Assembly (NCBI GenBank): GCA_011009095.1
Contig: VTPC01091303.1
Location: 122,227 to 186,226, forward strand
Origin: Ignelater luminosus
Lineage: Eukaryota > Arthropoda > Insecta > Coleoptera > Elateridae
DNA length: 64,000 nt
Reading direction: 5' to 3'
The notes beneath the pieces were generated by a model that saw nothing but the letters and a program-made list of their open reading frames with translations, was not told where the DNA came from and searched no databases. Positions within the stretch are counted from its first letter, which is position 1; every line of letters begins with the position of its first letter. The translations under genes were made by a program, and so were the position numbers. This document shows, piece by piece, positions 21,532 to 36,229 of this stretch.

Positions 21532-24500
21532 CCAGTCTTGTGGCAGCAACAGCAAATTAAACTTGAATTGAGAAAATCCAGGGCACTACAGTGTTTTGGG
21601 CTATTGCTCTGCTCTTGATGGATTTCTCAGTTTGAAACATCCTTATCTCAATCAGAATATGCCAGAATTATCTCACGAATCCTGAAATTTCTCAGAATGT
21701 CTTTTTGCTGTAGTCATCTTCATGATATAACTTTACACGAATCTTAAAGAGACTTCGAACTCACCTAAAGCTCTTTAAAGTACATATAAGCTGATTTGGA
21801 GTATTTCTTTAAAAAGTCTCTGTCTTAACAGCACCGAGACCGGTTTAGAGACTCTTCAAATTACTAAAGTAACATTTTGCTTCAAGATTGTTCAGTTATC
21901 AGTTGATCCAGAACCGGCATAGTATATCTACTTTATATTTCTTTTTTTATTTTTGCGGTACATATAAACGCCAAAATTGTCTATTATTATAAACGTCAAG
22001 ATAGGTATATTTTAAAGTGTTAGGATCAGTTCTATACTATATTCAGATTTACTTTATGGCAATGCTTATTTCTGAGAAATTACAAGGTTTGTTTATGATT
22101 TGAGACAGATAGTTTCATGACAGTTGACATGGTAGTATTTGTCAAGGTAGCTCCATAAATTTCATTTGATGATCTTGTCCTGCAGGTACTTTTGACAACT
22201 GCTCTGAAAGCAAGTTTAAAAATAATATTATACAAGCTAGGGTTGTTTTTGACATTAACAAAGTAAATTCTTGGGCAACTCTCCAGAGGAAGAACGGACG
22301 AAGTAGACCCGAAGGATACAAACTCAGTAAGTCGTTTCTCGAAATTGGAATAAATTTTTAAAAAATAAACAAAAACATTTTCAAAATTTTTGTAACAAGA
22401 ATCTTTGTTACATGAGATTCTTTACATACAAAAAGATAAATGGCTTTCATAAAACGTTGCAAAGATTCTGGGACATTTTAGTGGATGTCAATAATCACTT
22501 TATGCTTGTTTTTGAAAAATCTGCTGATTACTGATGGTGATGCCTTAAGGCGTATATTCTTGGGATAACACAATTATGGAAAGTTTGCTTGGTAGATGAT
22601 CATTATCTGAAATTTGACATTTCTGGATCGAGGTTCGAAATATAAAAGTAAGGTACACGTACAATCTTGTGTGCAAGGAAACATTTGCATAATTACAAAA
22701 ATCTTCAATTATTGTGTTCTAAAAATAGGTTGTAAGCTTAGATGCCATAAAATACGCAATAATATTACAAATGTAATAATAGTAAAAGTCTATAAGTATT
22801 AAGACACCCTGTATAACAAAAAAAAGTTTTTGTAATTATAATGAGCAGACCTCAATGAGAGCAGAAATCTAAAGTACCGTAGAAGTCAGACATTTTCATT
22901 AGTTTATAAATAATTAGATTTTAATTACTTTTCGTGCATTATTGCTAGCAATTTTTGTTGACATTTTCTCGTTAAAAGAATTTCATCTCGTTACAACCAC
23001 TATCATTTCACTGTCGCTTAACCTTTTTTTTATTAGATAATAATAATACACTTTGTAGATTATTAGATTTCACTTTACTGCCAGACGTTACCGCTGTAAT
23101 TTCAATTTGCGAGGAAATTTCACTTAATTTAAAAAATTCCATCGTACGGGACAGATTTCGCTATCAATCAACCATCCATCATTTTCTCTTTTAATAATGT
23201 AACTTTTTATGATAGAATATGGACTCAGCTGTATATGTGAACGTCTGTGTTGTGTAATAAACTAATAACAGTTTCATTCTGCTTAAACTTTACTTTAAAA
23301 AGTTTTAGTGTGAACTGACATGCTTTATATATTATGTATGCAAGCATTTATTTTTATTAATGATATGGGAATTATTGAATATACCGTGTGTCCACCTCCA
23401 CAGATAGAATTTTCTTAATTAACTAACAAATGTTCGTTAATTTCAAACTTCATACTATTAAGGACGAACCTGGGAACTACTTACATAGTCTCTACATTCT
23501 TGATGAACATTCCTTTATTATTAAGTGAATAGTTTATCAATACCGCTAATTAGTGACTCGATCCACTCTAAGCTATTTTATCATACATAGTTTATTGAAC
23601 ATTTCTTCCTTTTCAATTTCTTAAAATTATTAAAATGTTTTTGAACAAATAATTTCAGTGGTTGTAGGTTATTAAAGGAATATTGCACGTGTATTCATAA
23701 ATTTCTGTGCACATTCTGCATCAACAACTTGGTTTTATGTTGAACATAGGCTAGAGAAATTCATAATTCATAAGGTACACTTCTTATTTGTATTTTCCAT
23801 GTTTAAGTAGTTTTTTGACAAAAATTGACTTTCACATTTTAACATTTTGCAACGACGCTTTATACTCTTGTAAAACGAAATGGTCGTGTATGGAACACAC
23901 AAAATGCTTTTTGCAAGAACGAATAAACGAATAATGTAAAGAAAATCATTAATAACGTTTAGAAGTTTCTCTCTTCAACTCATTTTTTATCTGTATATAG
24001 CTTAGAAGTCCTACTTTTTTTATTGAAATTTTTCATCGCCTACATCCTTACCATGTAATATAGATATGGGTCCTTTACAATAATGACGTTGATGAATGAA
24101 GGATTCTCTGTTAAATTTTTCAAATTGGTGCATTTTCAAATACCTTATATCCCTGGAATATGATAGCTAATGCGAAATAAGGTATTCATTTCTCATTTGA
24201 GTAGGGTTGATTGTCCTCGATTACCGTACCAATTTAACATTCTAATATTAAATGGTAATGTGGAAAGCCTTTCGAGCGTCAAGTTCACTTTTGAACGGAG
24301 CGTATAAGTTGACTTCATTAATGCGTTTGCTGATTGCCTCTGCCATATTTGCGTAGTGAAATCGTCTTTATCAGCCATTAAGATCGATAATCATAATTGC
24401 TATTATGATTGCTATTTCGTATTGTTTTTACTCGAACGGTCAATGGCAAGTAGGTATATAATATGCTAATTACCAAGGATGTGTCATCCTCCGACGGAAA

Positions 24501-26938
24501 TAGAAAAGTGTACGTTTTGAATGTTGATCAGCCCAACCTGCTATCGGACTTCAAACCTCCATTTACATTGCATCCATTTCCGCCACAGGGCGTGATGCTA
24601 CCGTATACACCAACACCTACACTCTAAACACCCCCGCATCTTGATGATGTTTACTGTGACTCCGCAAACAAAGCACTATGTTATAATTAGGAGATGACTA
24701 GAAACATCCATATAGATGAGCTGGTGTGATTGTACACGTGGGTAACATCCTTAGTGTCTGATCATTGTCCCGAAGGTAGCGGCGTTGTTTAAATTACCAC
24801 TGAAATACCAGCTATTCTACGAAGTTATTCAAACAAGTGGAACCGTTGGGATTTAAACTATTGCTTGTATCACGGCAAGAAGTGCCGACCTTCCTCTTAA
24901 GTTGCCCCAAATAGGAGTTGCGTTTTATATAAAAACCTTTGCCAGTTTCTTTGTTTTAATTTTCCTGTTCTCTGAATATTAGGTAAATTAAATTTAAAAA
25001 GTGTCGTAGAGGAATATTCAAAATGAAAAAGAATGAGCTGAAAAAAACAAGAACTAACAATTATTATAGCAAGAGGTATGTATAGGATGTCCACACACGT
25101 TAGCGTGACCATATAATAAATCAAGATATTATCTTACCTAGTAATCCCTTTTTACATCTACAAAACAGATAACGTAAGTTGATACTACATAGAACTACTT
25201 TCTTTTTGTTTAATTTTGTTAAATTTAATATTTATTAAACTCGTTTTTATTAAAACAGACACGGTAATTTTTTGTTGTTAGGTCAAGTTTTTATTACAAC
25301 TGTTGCTCTTGTTCTAATTTAAAATTCTTTTTTAATTACATTTTTGGTTTATACCTAATTAGCAGAACTTCAACTCTAGACCTTTAACCTTCTTGATTTT
25401 TTAAAAATATTTGATGGTTTTGTGTCATTTGAAGACTCACGCGGAGATAAGAATTACTTGAAATTAATCCTCTAACGAGTTTGAAGTTCATTAATAGGGA
25501 TATAAGACAAACACTACAATTTTTTTGTGAATTTGAAGAATGATATTTGCTAATAATAAATAAGATAATTGACGGCGAAATTTGGTAAAGCAAGCCGGTC
25601 ATGTTCGTTCCTTATAAAAATTTGCGAGACATTTCTGCAAATATCAGTAGGATCTTAAATTTGAAAGAAGTTTTCCAAGGTTGCAACCAGGGTTTCTTTG
25701 AAAGCTCTTGAACGTGCAAATTATACAGATATTTTTAAAATTCATCCATAATTGGGCATCAACACCATGTAGGGGCGTATGAGGATCTAGTTGTTAGCGA
25801 TTGGTACTTCGCGAATCAATTAGTCTCAACGTTTTAGTTTTTTAATTTCTTTTGTCGTGATATTCCCTTCATTTATATCTACCGTTTGCCAAACACGAAG
25901 AGCTTTGGGCACCGTTAACTTATGTAGCCAGAGAAAGCACTCTCTTATTCAAATCTACTTCTCCAGCATTTACGCTTGGCTCCCAAAGAAAACTTCTTTG
26001 AGAATTACATCTACCTCTATCATCTTTTCAAGAACTTTGAATTGCTCCCAGTTGCACACAAGGTCTTTTATTTTTGTTTGACCTGTCATAGATCTTAATT
26101 TCTTTTGCTTGATCATGCTTTGGATTGTAAAGTCTTTCAGTTACAACTCTTCCACTCGTTGAGAAAGATTTCCAAACTTGCTGAGATACTGAAAGCCAAT
26201 AGCCCAATACTAACAAGATTTACGCTTTGAGTCTCACTTTCTTAAATAATCTTTGCATCTCAACGCAATTTACTTTCCGCTATTGCTTTTTCTTTTTTGG
26301 TTTTTTTCGAGAAGTCAATTAACAATATCTGAAAGACACCAAGTTTTTATATGCATTACATAATGTCTTCTGTACCTTTTCCTGATCGATGCACTGAGTT
26401 GAAACAACACAACGCTTTGCCTTTTGGTTCTAGAAAGGGGCCGGCGCAATTTATATAAATTTTGGTACCGGATCAAGATAATGGCAGAGAAAAGAATAGA
26501 ATTTATATAGACGTCAGTAAATGATAGGGGAACCTGACAGGGGTTTTTTTACCTGAGACATACTTATTTTATGTTTTTGAGACAAGGGAAGATTTTTTTG
26601 ATTCCTTGTTGCAGGTATACTTACTTTCATAAGAAGATTTTTCCTATTACGTTTCATAGTATATCTACCAATTTATACCCTGAAGTAAATTTTTCCAAAC
26701 CTTGTTAATCTCATTTCCTGTTCTTCTTTTAGTTTTCAACAAATGAAAACTTTTTTTTCAAGTGAAGTTTTCTACCATATCATATCCATGAAGATTTTTA
26801 TTAATTAGAATGTTGTCTGTAATAATTTTGGTAAAATAAGTATTTTTCCGCCCTTATAACGTGCCAAGGGCTGCAATGATTCATTACATCCCTGTTCCAA
26901 ACGAAAATGAATTTAGTTTACGGGCGAAAAAATTCTTT
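21532..26938. other. No gene seen; one TACAGGGTGT motif; GC-richer patch at 24480-24900
   Basis: Mostly AT-rich intronic-type sequence. ACACCCTGTA at 22804-22813 is the inverse of a motif also present at 38685. A minus-strand open frame of 61 codons at 24193-24378 (MADKDDFTTQIWQRQS) has a more protein-like composition than most but no family signature. The patch at 24480-24900 is GC-richer and unassigned. The other short open frames in this stretch are chance. Confidence 0.4.
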
Positions 26939-27054
26939 ACGTTCCACGGGAGTAAGTAATATTACAGTGTCGACGTGATTAGGCTCTCGGCTTCGCCTCG
27001 AGCGCAATAATCACGTCACGACTACAGCAAATTACTGTCTTCCCTTGGTACGTA
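26939..27054. mobile_element. GC-rich palindromic hairpin element
   Basis: ACGTTCCACGGGAGTAAGTA at the left is matched, inverted and with small gaps, by the right end, which reverse-complements to ACGTACCAAGGGAAGACAGT. Further in, GACGTGATTA pairs with TAATCACGTC, and the centre GGCTCTCGGCTTCGCCTCGA is itself nearly self-complementary. The whole 116 bases can fold as one hairpin with a stem of about 50 bases. It has no coding capacity. Short palindromic MITEs with this sort of CG-rich centre are known in insects. A weaker, similar hairpin seems to lie just upstream near 26855-26905. Confidence 0.7.
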
Positions 27055-28079
27055 AACAACTATTTCAACCTCAACAGTATCAGACTAAACCGGAGGTCGA
27101 AAAAGGAACTAAAAATGTCAATTTTTTCATTTCGATTAAATTTGTTCATATTTTAGACTATCACCACATGCTATGAATGCTAGACGCAGTTTTGCTAGCG
27201 ATTTGTTCTAAATGATATTTGACCAATTGGGCTTTTGTATTTCTTTATTTCTTGTTTACCGTATAGTCTTTGAGTGTGGAATAACGGAAAAAATCTTTCA
27301 CAAAAAAAATAATTTTAGTAACTTGGTGTCCTGGAAAAAGAGATATCAGCTTTAAAACTTCAGAGGTGTCTGTGCAACATGCAAAATTAATCAAAACAAG
27401 TCGAGTTTTCTTAGTTGAGTAAAGAAGCACTTTCAGAAAATAGATCTTAATTATTTATTCGATTAGATCATCCGAGATGATGTCATCTGAATGGTTTTGC
27501 AGGCAAATGCGGAATTCGTTCGTTTACCACTAATGACGGACAGTACTTACGGATCTGTGTCAAACAGAAGAATCGCTATCACCATATATGTTATAGTTTC
27601 CGAACTAGGAACAGTTCTAGATTTTACATGTTCCGTCTTCTAGTGGGCAAACTGTACAAAACACAGAATCGATTCTAAGCACATCAGACGTAGATGAAGG
27701 TGCACAATGCGTCTAACTAATGGCATCTTTTGAAAAATATTCCCCGGACGTACCTCTATGGGTCCGAACTTAAATCTGCATCGTGCAAGATACTCCTTGG
27801 AGCTTCCTCTATTGAAGTGCTGATATTTCACTCAGCATTTAACATAGAGAAACACAGAATTTCGATGTGTATTAGCACTAGGAAGAGTAAACATTTAAAC
27901 AATAAAGTAATGTAGTGTATAGAGGTTTGGGCAGATTACAATTTTGAATCGGGTTCTGTGCGACACTGCATAAAGCTTGAATTTGTCTCAAACTGGGTGT
28001 TTTTTAAAATGTGTTTCGTTTTTGCACTTGCATTGGTTTGGTCAAGCTTTCAAAAGCAATTATGTTTTTCATTTTAGTA
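27055..28079. other. No feature seen
   Basis: AT-rich sequence. Two overlapping open frames on opposite strands near 27640-27915 have no supporting signature. Confidence 0.4.
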
Positions 28080-28560
28080 CGTCTTTTTAGATCGATTGAT
28101 CTTTTTGAGAAATTTAGGATTTCAAGGTGTTTAGATTTTTCAAGCTTTTAAGTTGATTTGGCTGTTTGAATCAGAAAGATTCGTAGAGTTGATTGGACTT
28201 CCCGGGCCTGTATCACGTTGTTTGAGCTTTTGATATCTATTGCAATACAGATTTCACTTTGATTTTAACAACTTTGATGCATTACCTCTGGGAAGATTAA
28301 TACTGAAATGAATCTCGTGAGTAACAAACTGGCCCAAAACTAACTTCAAAGTTAGGTCTAATGCTTTTTGAGCTTTTTGAAAGACTTTTTTTATCAATTC
28401 CGTAAGGCTTTTGAACTGATTAATCTTCTGGGTCAATTACAAATTCCTAATAGGTCGGGGAATTTTGGGCCACTAGCACTTTTGGATTAATGTAGCTTTT
28501 CAGACTAACTGAGTTTTTCAGGCCAACTGATTATTTTAAGGCTTGTCGGGCTAGCAGTAA
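28080..28560. repeat. Diverged minisatellite-like region
   Basis: Blocks of the type GCTTTTTGAGTTGATTGG recur in degraded form. The clearest neighbouring pair, near 28495-28530, is TTTTCAGACTAACTGAG followed by TTTTCAGGCCAACTGAT; looser relatives are at 28090-28190 and 28365-28430. Period is roughly 17-30 bases and irregular. This is probably an ancient tandem repeat. Confidence 0.35.
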
Positions 28561-31500
28561 ATTTCGAAAGTAGTAAACCTGTAACCAATTGGCAAAAGCA
28601 ATTCAGCCAAGGCCTTAATATCAATCTTTGCAGGATGGTGTTTGTCGTATTAGTGTTCAACATCTTCCATAATCCACTAATATAAATCAAGGTTTTTGTA
28701 TTTTTGTTAAATTTACCTAAAAGCACAAAAGAACTTTACTAAAGCTTAACGTTATTGTTTTTTGTTCTTTTGCTTTTCCTTTTTCAACTTTGAATAATAC
28801 AGCACTTAGTTGGTATAAGTAAATTTTTTATTTTGTGGTTTCAAGCACGAATCAGCTTTCACCTTTAGAAGCAACTAAAAATAGAATAGACGTAATATAA
28901 ATTGATTTGATACATTTTTCAGTATTGAACCCTGAAAATGCAAAACAACCAATTTTACGTTTTAATAAAAACTGAATTCCATCATCCATTTTTCATAAAT
29001 CATTTATGCATCTGATGGCTTTTTTGGGTTCACATTTTTCAGATTACCGACCGACATAAAATAATCATAGGATTATTTATACCACTGCATCAAGTATCAA
29101 CGTAATCAGCAAGAGATTACTTCACTTTTGTTTTAAATCCTCTTATGAAACTTTTATACCATAAAAACTGAACACAGAAGCGATTTGAAAATGAAAAAGG
29201 AAAAACAAGGGCATCACTCCATATATACCTGTCACGTATAATAAAGTTTACACGCCACACATCCACATTTATTATTAAATACTGGGTCACATATGAAACC
29301 TGCTTTAATCCATTTATGTCTTTAAGATTAAATTATTTACCTTTTTTTGTTCATTCAATAACTTTGTAGTATTTAAAAAACAGAGTAGTTTTTAAATATT
29401 TTACATAAAAGAAATTTGTATGAATAATTTTCATTTTGATGATGTTGCTGATGGTGAGTAATGACTCATGAAAATTTTCTTTTCTTATTAAATTTGCGTT
29501 GTTCAGATTTTATTTTAAAACACCATGTGATTCAGATGATTTTGCATGACACCATTGAATTGACAGTTTAATTGCGTTAATATTTTTATTATTGTTGGTT
29601 TTGTTAATTAATAATTGTACAGTCATTGGAGGTTATTTCCTATACATGTAAAAGCGGTTTTAGTGTGTTAAAAAATGGAAAAAAGTTGAGCTATGAAAAA
29701 ATGTTTTCGTCAATATTCTAATTGTTTATGTCGTGGCGGAATTCCTTTTTAAAAAGTGTTAAAACTCACACGCGAGCGTCCACTAAAAGAATCTTAAGAA
29801 TTTATGATTATCAAACAATTATGTTGTTTTCTCCTTATATTAACATACCTACTAGTACAACATATTATAAATAGTAACAGCGTTACAAATATTTACTTTT
29901 TCACGTAAGTATTAAACACTTGGCATGTGGTTTTTAAATATTTAAAATAAATTTAAGGATTAACAATCAAATGACATAATTCTATCTAAAATTAAACATA
30001 AAAATGTCAAAAGCATGCATTAACAAATTCTAAAGATTAAATTGAGTAGGATGTGCTAAGTAAACGCACAAAAGCCAAGGTTTAATGATGATATTGTGTA
30101 AGCTTCCAGTGCTAAAATCAATATATTTATATATTTACGTGCTATGTGTATGAATCTCATTAATTCCCGCTTTGAATGCAAGCCTAATATGAATAAATTA
30201 CTTATTGTTGTGTGTACTGTAATAATGGTTTTTTTAAAAAAATTGACAATAACTTTCTAATATAACAAGTAATAATGTCATTGCAAAATCATCTTCATTG
30301 GTGAGAAACGATAGTAAAATCATTCAAGCTTGAACTTAAAATCTTGATTGCAATTTCACAAAATGCAACAATAAAAAATGAAGTCGAGTGTGAAAATTTC
30401 AAGTTTCAGTCACAACCAAGATTTATAAAACGCACTAAGCTGCTCTGAAAAGAAAATCAAAACTCTTTTTCATCTGTTTATGAAATGGAAATCCAAATCT
30501 GCAAAATATGTAAAGTGTGCTAAATGACCCACACATGTTTCTGTCGTCATTCGGTATTTAGCGCTAAACCTTTTAAGTGAACCAAGCAATTTCCGTGTGA
30601 AATAAGTATTAACATTAAATGCACAAACAGTCGTGATGTTTTTTCTTTTCGTCCATTTTGTTTGTTTTCTCCCGATGGCAAAACATTAAATTTATAAGAA
30701 ATTCCATTTTCTTGAAATTCGGTGCTAGAGATGTATAAAGCACGCTCTTGATTTGTTGTTAAACATGTGAAAGCTCAAGCATTTAGCACGCTAATAACTG
30801 AAGCGCACAAATTACTATGATCACGAGATGCATTCTCTTGAATTACTAGAATAAAATTCTATACGTATACGTGTAAGACGACATTTCTAGGTTTTGAAAT
30901 TAAAATGATGACAGTTGATCACCTGTAACAGATTGTCAACCTTCCTCTGCAGAAGAGCTACAAGGTTCTGTATATAACTTTCATCCACGTCTTGGAAATC
31001 ACCCGATATGCCAATCTCAGTATATTTTTAGATTTGTCTTTGAAAACGGTATCCAATATGCACCTCATTTCTTGATGTGTTTTACTTTCAGTTTTTCAAC
31101 TTTTGAAACTTTTGACTTTTGAGGTGTAGATAACTATCCAGGATAACGCCTCAATGAATAACAACAAACTAACTAACAAAGTTAGTCTAATCTTGCTTTA
31201 TCAAGATACTGTAGAACACAGACGATTATTGATACGACTCGACAATTTAGATTTTTCATCAAGACTAGAATTGAATTTTAGATGAAGAGGGTTCCTCGAA
31301 CGCCTAAGACTTGAATTGTCTTCCATAAAAGCTTTATCGAAAGGAACAGTTAAGCAATAATTAAAGATCGTGTATATAAGGTTTTGGTAAAGCTTGCTGA
31401 TGAGTAGTTTACTCTTCTGCAAGGTGTAGCCCTACACCGCACGTTACTGTCCTATACTGCATTGGCCAAAGTTTTTTCGTGTGATCCAATCGGCTTGCTT

Positions 31501-34500
31501 AATGCAAACTTGGCACACCCAAGAAAGTTTACAACTAGAACAGCTCATTTGTTTTAAATGATTAAATCGAGAAAAAGATGTTTCAAGTTTCTTGTAAGCC
31601 ATAGAGTTCCATATATAGATTTAAGCTGTGATTGTCCCTGTTTTCCTTTTAATCATACAGATACGACAACTTCTCGTAGTTAATACTTGAACTAGTGCAT
31701 CAAAATTTGTTTTTTTGTACATACGACGTGTATTCTTAGGAGGGGTGTATAAGTCCCAAATCTTAAAACTAAGATTTTTTCTGATTTGAATAGCAGATTT
31801 AAATCATGCTGCGTAGAGTCCTGGTTTATAAAATAAGTCCCATGCAGGCAGCCAGTTAATTGTATTCAGTCTAATATGTCTTACTTTTTACCTAGCTCGC
31901 GGAACTTGATTATCAACTTGTGCTGACTAAGTGGCTTGGGTTTGATTTTTGACTGTAACTGACATCAAGTTTTTATGGTTATTTGTATTCTAGTAGTGTG
32001 TGGTCCGCTTTAAAGCGTACTATATCCCTGTACTCGAATATATGGAACCTGATCATCAAGGAAAGGAATTACAAACGCCAAGTAAAGGATTTCAGACATC
32101 GGAGAGAAAAAAATATTTTAAAGTCATTAAGCGTCAGCGATGAAAATTGAATGCTGTATTACGTTGGATATTACGATGACTTACCCTTGAAGACTAGAAC
32201 ACTCGCATCTAATATATCTACGAGAATCTGAAATTTTGATGTCCTAAAGTAGGTTTTTATCAAGAATGTTAATGGAATCAAGACACAACGAAAAACCGAA
32301 CAAAATAGGACAAGGCTGTTGGACTTCTTGTAACCACGATTTGACGTTTGGAAAAAGTTGTTTTGAAATAGTTGGTGCTAGGGTATAGGTATAAACTATT
32401 GTCTCAAAATTCTAGGAAACATTGACTACTGCAGCTAAATTTTATCAAAGGATTCCCTCCAAGGGCATGAAGCTTCCATGTGATTAGTCTTCTTTGCTAC
32501 AGCGCTTGAAATATCTTTTGTCTTTTAGTCAGATTTTATGGCTTGGAAACAGATAAATGGAACTTTTCTGTTTTGTTTTTTGCTTATATCACGGGAACGG
32601 ATTGTAGTATCAAGATGAAATTTGGTTTGTTGGTGGTCCATGCCCTTCAACGTCTTGTTTCACCTGACAGTGAAGCAAGATTGAATTTCTGACTTCAAAA
32701 AAGAATAATTGAACACAACTGTGGTCTATAATACAGATATGCAGTTTGAAAGATGGTAATGGTCTATCAACAACCATGTTTCTCACTTTATCATTAGGAT
32801 CTTGGTGTTCTCCATAAAGCTAACTTCTACGCTTTGCATTTGATAGATTTGATTTTGGTTTCGGTGATTTGTGTTAATCATAAGTGTGATTATTATGTTT
32901 GCATGTATGTTTTCTAAGATTGACCACCACCCATAAAAAGTAAATTAATTCTCAGGTTTCCGTATCTAGTTTACCTTCCTCAAGATTGTTGATTTTCCAC
33001 CATTTCAAAGCTGACCAAAATTAATTTTGTCTGTTGTTTTTTTGAAACAATATGTTTTTAATTCTGTTTTGATATCGTCTAATCGTTTTGCTAGTTTTAA
33101 TCGCAATCCGAACTAAGTTTTTTCTATGTTACAACGACGCCTAAGATCATTTTTTCAATTTAAGTCATCAAGATTCTTTCAGGCATTTTTGCCACATTAT
33201 GAAATTAGAAAGAATTATTACCATAACTTGGCTTGGAATCTCGCTTGTTTTTTGTTTTTAATTTGCTTCACTTCAGTACCTTTTATGTAATAGTTTAAGA
33301 CAATTTGAATTTTTTTGGGCGACAGATTTGAATGGAAATGTCCTTCAATGTCGACATTGAACTATTCTGCTAGTAATGGCTTTGTGTTTGGTGTAGACAT
33401 TTTCCTTTCCTTCCCTTTTAGGTACTCTACATAAATTGAGCCATTTTAATTGTTGATTACTTAATAAGAACTGAAAGCGAAAGGACCAAAATACGTCAGA
33501 GAATATTATAGACATAGAAGAACCTTAAACCCCTTTTCTTTAGAAAATTCATTTGATGAAATGTAAAGTTCATTATCCATTTTTTCCAGAAAATAATTCA
33601 TTACTGTCTGAACAATAGACACGAAACAGTTTTCAATGAATTCTTTATTGTTTTTAAGATTAAGTTTCTATTGAGTATTCTAATTTATTGCTTTTGTTAA
33701 CATTCTCAAAGTAATTTGTTAAACTTTCTACGAAATTTCTTTGAAATTTCTTTCTGACGTTTCAGGCAATAAGGAAAATTTGTAGCAGGACCTCTTTTTA
33801 AAGAAAATGAAACGAGCAAGAATTTAGTTTTGCATATGTTCCACTTAATTAGAATCTCCAGTGGCTTTACAACTTAAAATAAGCAAACATGTGTTGACAT
33901 TAGGGGAATCCAATGGATTCTCAGAAGTATGTTAATTGTGATAGTTTTAGAAAAAATTAAACTTGTCTTTTGAGACCACTCGTGTTTTATTTGTTACAGA
34001 CTTAAGATTTTACTAATTACCTCTGGGAATCTGACTAACTGCAAATTAAATTTCGGTTATTCAATAAATCAGTTTTAATCTTCACTTTAAGGTTCTTTAT
34101 ACCTAAATGGGCTATTTCATACAAATTACCATCAAGAAGATGTTATTACCTAATTGATTCAGTATGAAAACGGTAGTGAAATATGCAAATCTTCAATAAA
34201 AGAATTTTAAATTGACAGGAAACGAATACCTAAAAGATATCTTTAATTTAATATTCAGCGTTGATGGCTATTGTTCAAAAAATATTATTTAGAAACGAGC
34301 AAACTTAAAAGTATTTCTAAGAAATTCTCAAATAACTGTTTTAATAATCCATCCCTAACCGTGCTCATCCAAATGTTCACCACGTACGGACCAATGCCAT
34401 GTAGCAAAGCGTCCAAAGCACAGTGGTTATTACACGAGTTGAATGCCAAACTACAACTTTTGAATTATAGTTTATTGGTATTTTATGCTACTATTACACA

Positions 34501-36229
34501 GTTATATCAAAGGATTTACATTGTAATAGTGAACGTTATGACAGCACAAATGACGTATTTAACTTACCATATTAGGAAACTAATATTATATATACGGTGT
34601 GTATATCTTTGCCTAAAGCAAATTAACAAGATAATCTGCACCTGCCATAAACTGTCTGTATAATGTAACACGACGGATAATATGCTAACATTTGTTTAAT
34701 GTAAAATTTGGTAACCGCAGATAACAGGTAATAAAGTTAAAATTAATGATTTGTAGGATGATAGCTATTGATTGCGTTTCTTTGCTCGAATAGCAAATAA
34801 ATTAATAAAAACCACATCTAAAATTAAAATAACCTGAACTTGAACTTATATCCATTTTTGTTTTCGTATAAAAATAGATAGATTTGTAAAAATAAACATG
34901 AAATTACATTCAGGATTGCGATAATAGAAAAACATTTAAAATCGGATGCGGTGTTGGATTATGTTTGCCGTTAAGGAGGTGCACAGGTTAATTCTGGAAT
35001 TACAAAACCGTAATAATAACTGTAAATGATTTGCTCTTAAACGCTGGCTTTTAACATTAAAGAACGTCAAAGGAAATGTAACCGGAAGTGCATTCCATTT
35101 GAATGCATCGAGCACAGAAATGATGTGAATTTCAAGAGATACTTCTTCCCCTAAATGATAAAAGGCAAAAATGAATGATTTTCCATTTACATACGCTTCA
35201 AAAGAATTTCGCTCTTATAACCAATAGAACATGAAAATGGACGCTTTTCAGGACTTTTCACTTTTCTAGCTCCCGTTCAATCAATCAATATTAGAGTCAT
35301 ATCTGGATTTGTCTGCTCCTTACCTAATAACCAGCTTAACTTAACTCTATAGAGCTTTTTGCCAAAATCCAGCATATCAATACTTTTAATGTTTAGTTGT
35401 GGATAAAGCTGCAGGGATCTCTAATTTTTACTGTCACTATTCCAAAGACACCATTAGTCATCATGCATGGTAAACGTACCATCCTCATCCTACTGCACAG
35501 ATCTTCATTTGGAGTAAGGCATTCACTGCTTGAATATTTGAATACATTTTCAGATTTCCAATCATAAACATTGTGCGAAATTTTCAGTTTAAAAAGAAAG
35601 AAAGATATACCTACCTGCTGTCAGATAACTTCAGGTATCATGTAGTTAATTGCGGGCCGCATAATGAAACATTATTGTTATTTAAGATTAGGTTAGTTTA
35701 TGAATAAATAGTTTTCATTTTACTAACGCAATTTTTAATGGTTGACGCAGATCTCATGTCATAAATAACATCCTGAAAATTTATGATGCCTTTATGAAGT
35801 TATAAAAACAGTTTTAGTATTTAAAAGCTATCAAAGTATAGTTTTTATTGCTTTCTAGGATTTGTCTCTAATTAGTCCATAAATTTTAAACAGATAAATC
35901 CTCGTCTGTTAGGTATAAACGTTTCAAATATTTTTAAAATGACAAAAGTGTCTTTGTTTAAAAAAAATAAATTTTTGACGCAAAAACTATTACATCGAGT
36001 TATCTGTTGCTCTCATTATCAACTTAATGTGGATCCATATTTATTTATTTTTTATCTTAACGTGGTTGAGACTTTTTATCTTTTGATTAGGATTCTCTAA
36101 AATATTTTTTTTTTGTATAAAACAAAGAAATTTTTTTATATGCTAATGTAAAGAGGAAGGGAAGCGATAGCAAAACTGCCCTCTATTGGCATTTCTTGAT
36201 CTTGTGACAGAATCAAGTACATATATATA
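28561..36229. other. No gene supported
   Basis: Long AT-rich intronic-type stretch. The only open frame of note is 34271-34663 (+, 130 codons), discussed among the findings; it has no splice or start context that I can defend. No tandem array, inverted repeat or RNA gene was recognised. Confidence 0.35.

Noticed and set aside
21289..21618. Overlapping open frames on both strands with Arg/Gly/Pro-rich translations
   Set aside because: They lie wholly in the subrepeat-rich right arm of the foldback element and are open only because the short repeat lacks stops.
22614..22640. tRNA-like GAGGTTCGAAATA word
   Set aside because: No matching acceptor stem or D-arm could be placed around it.
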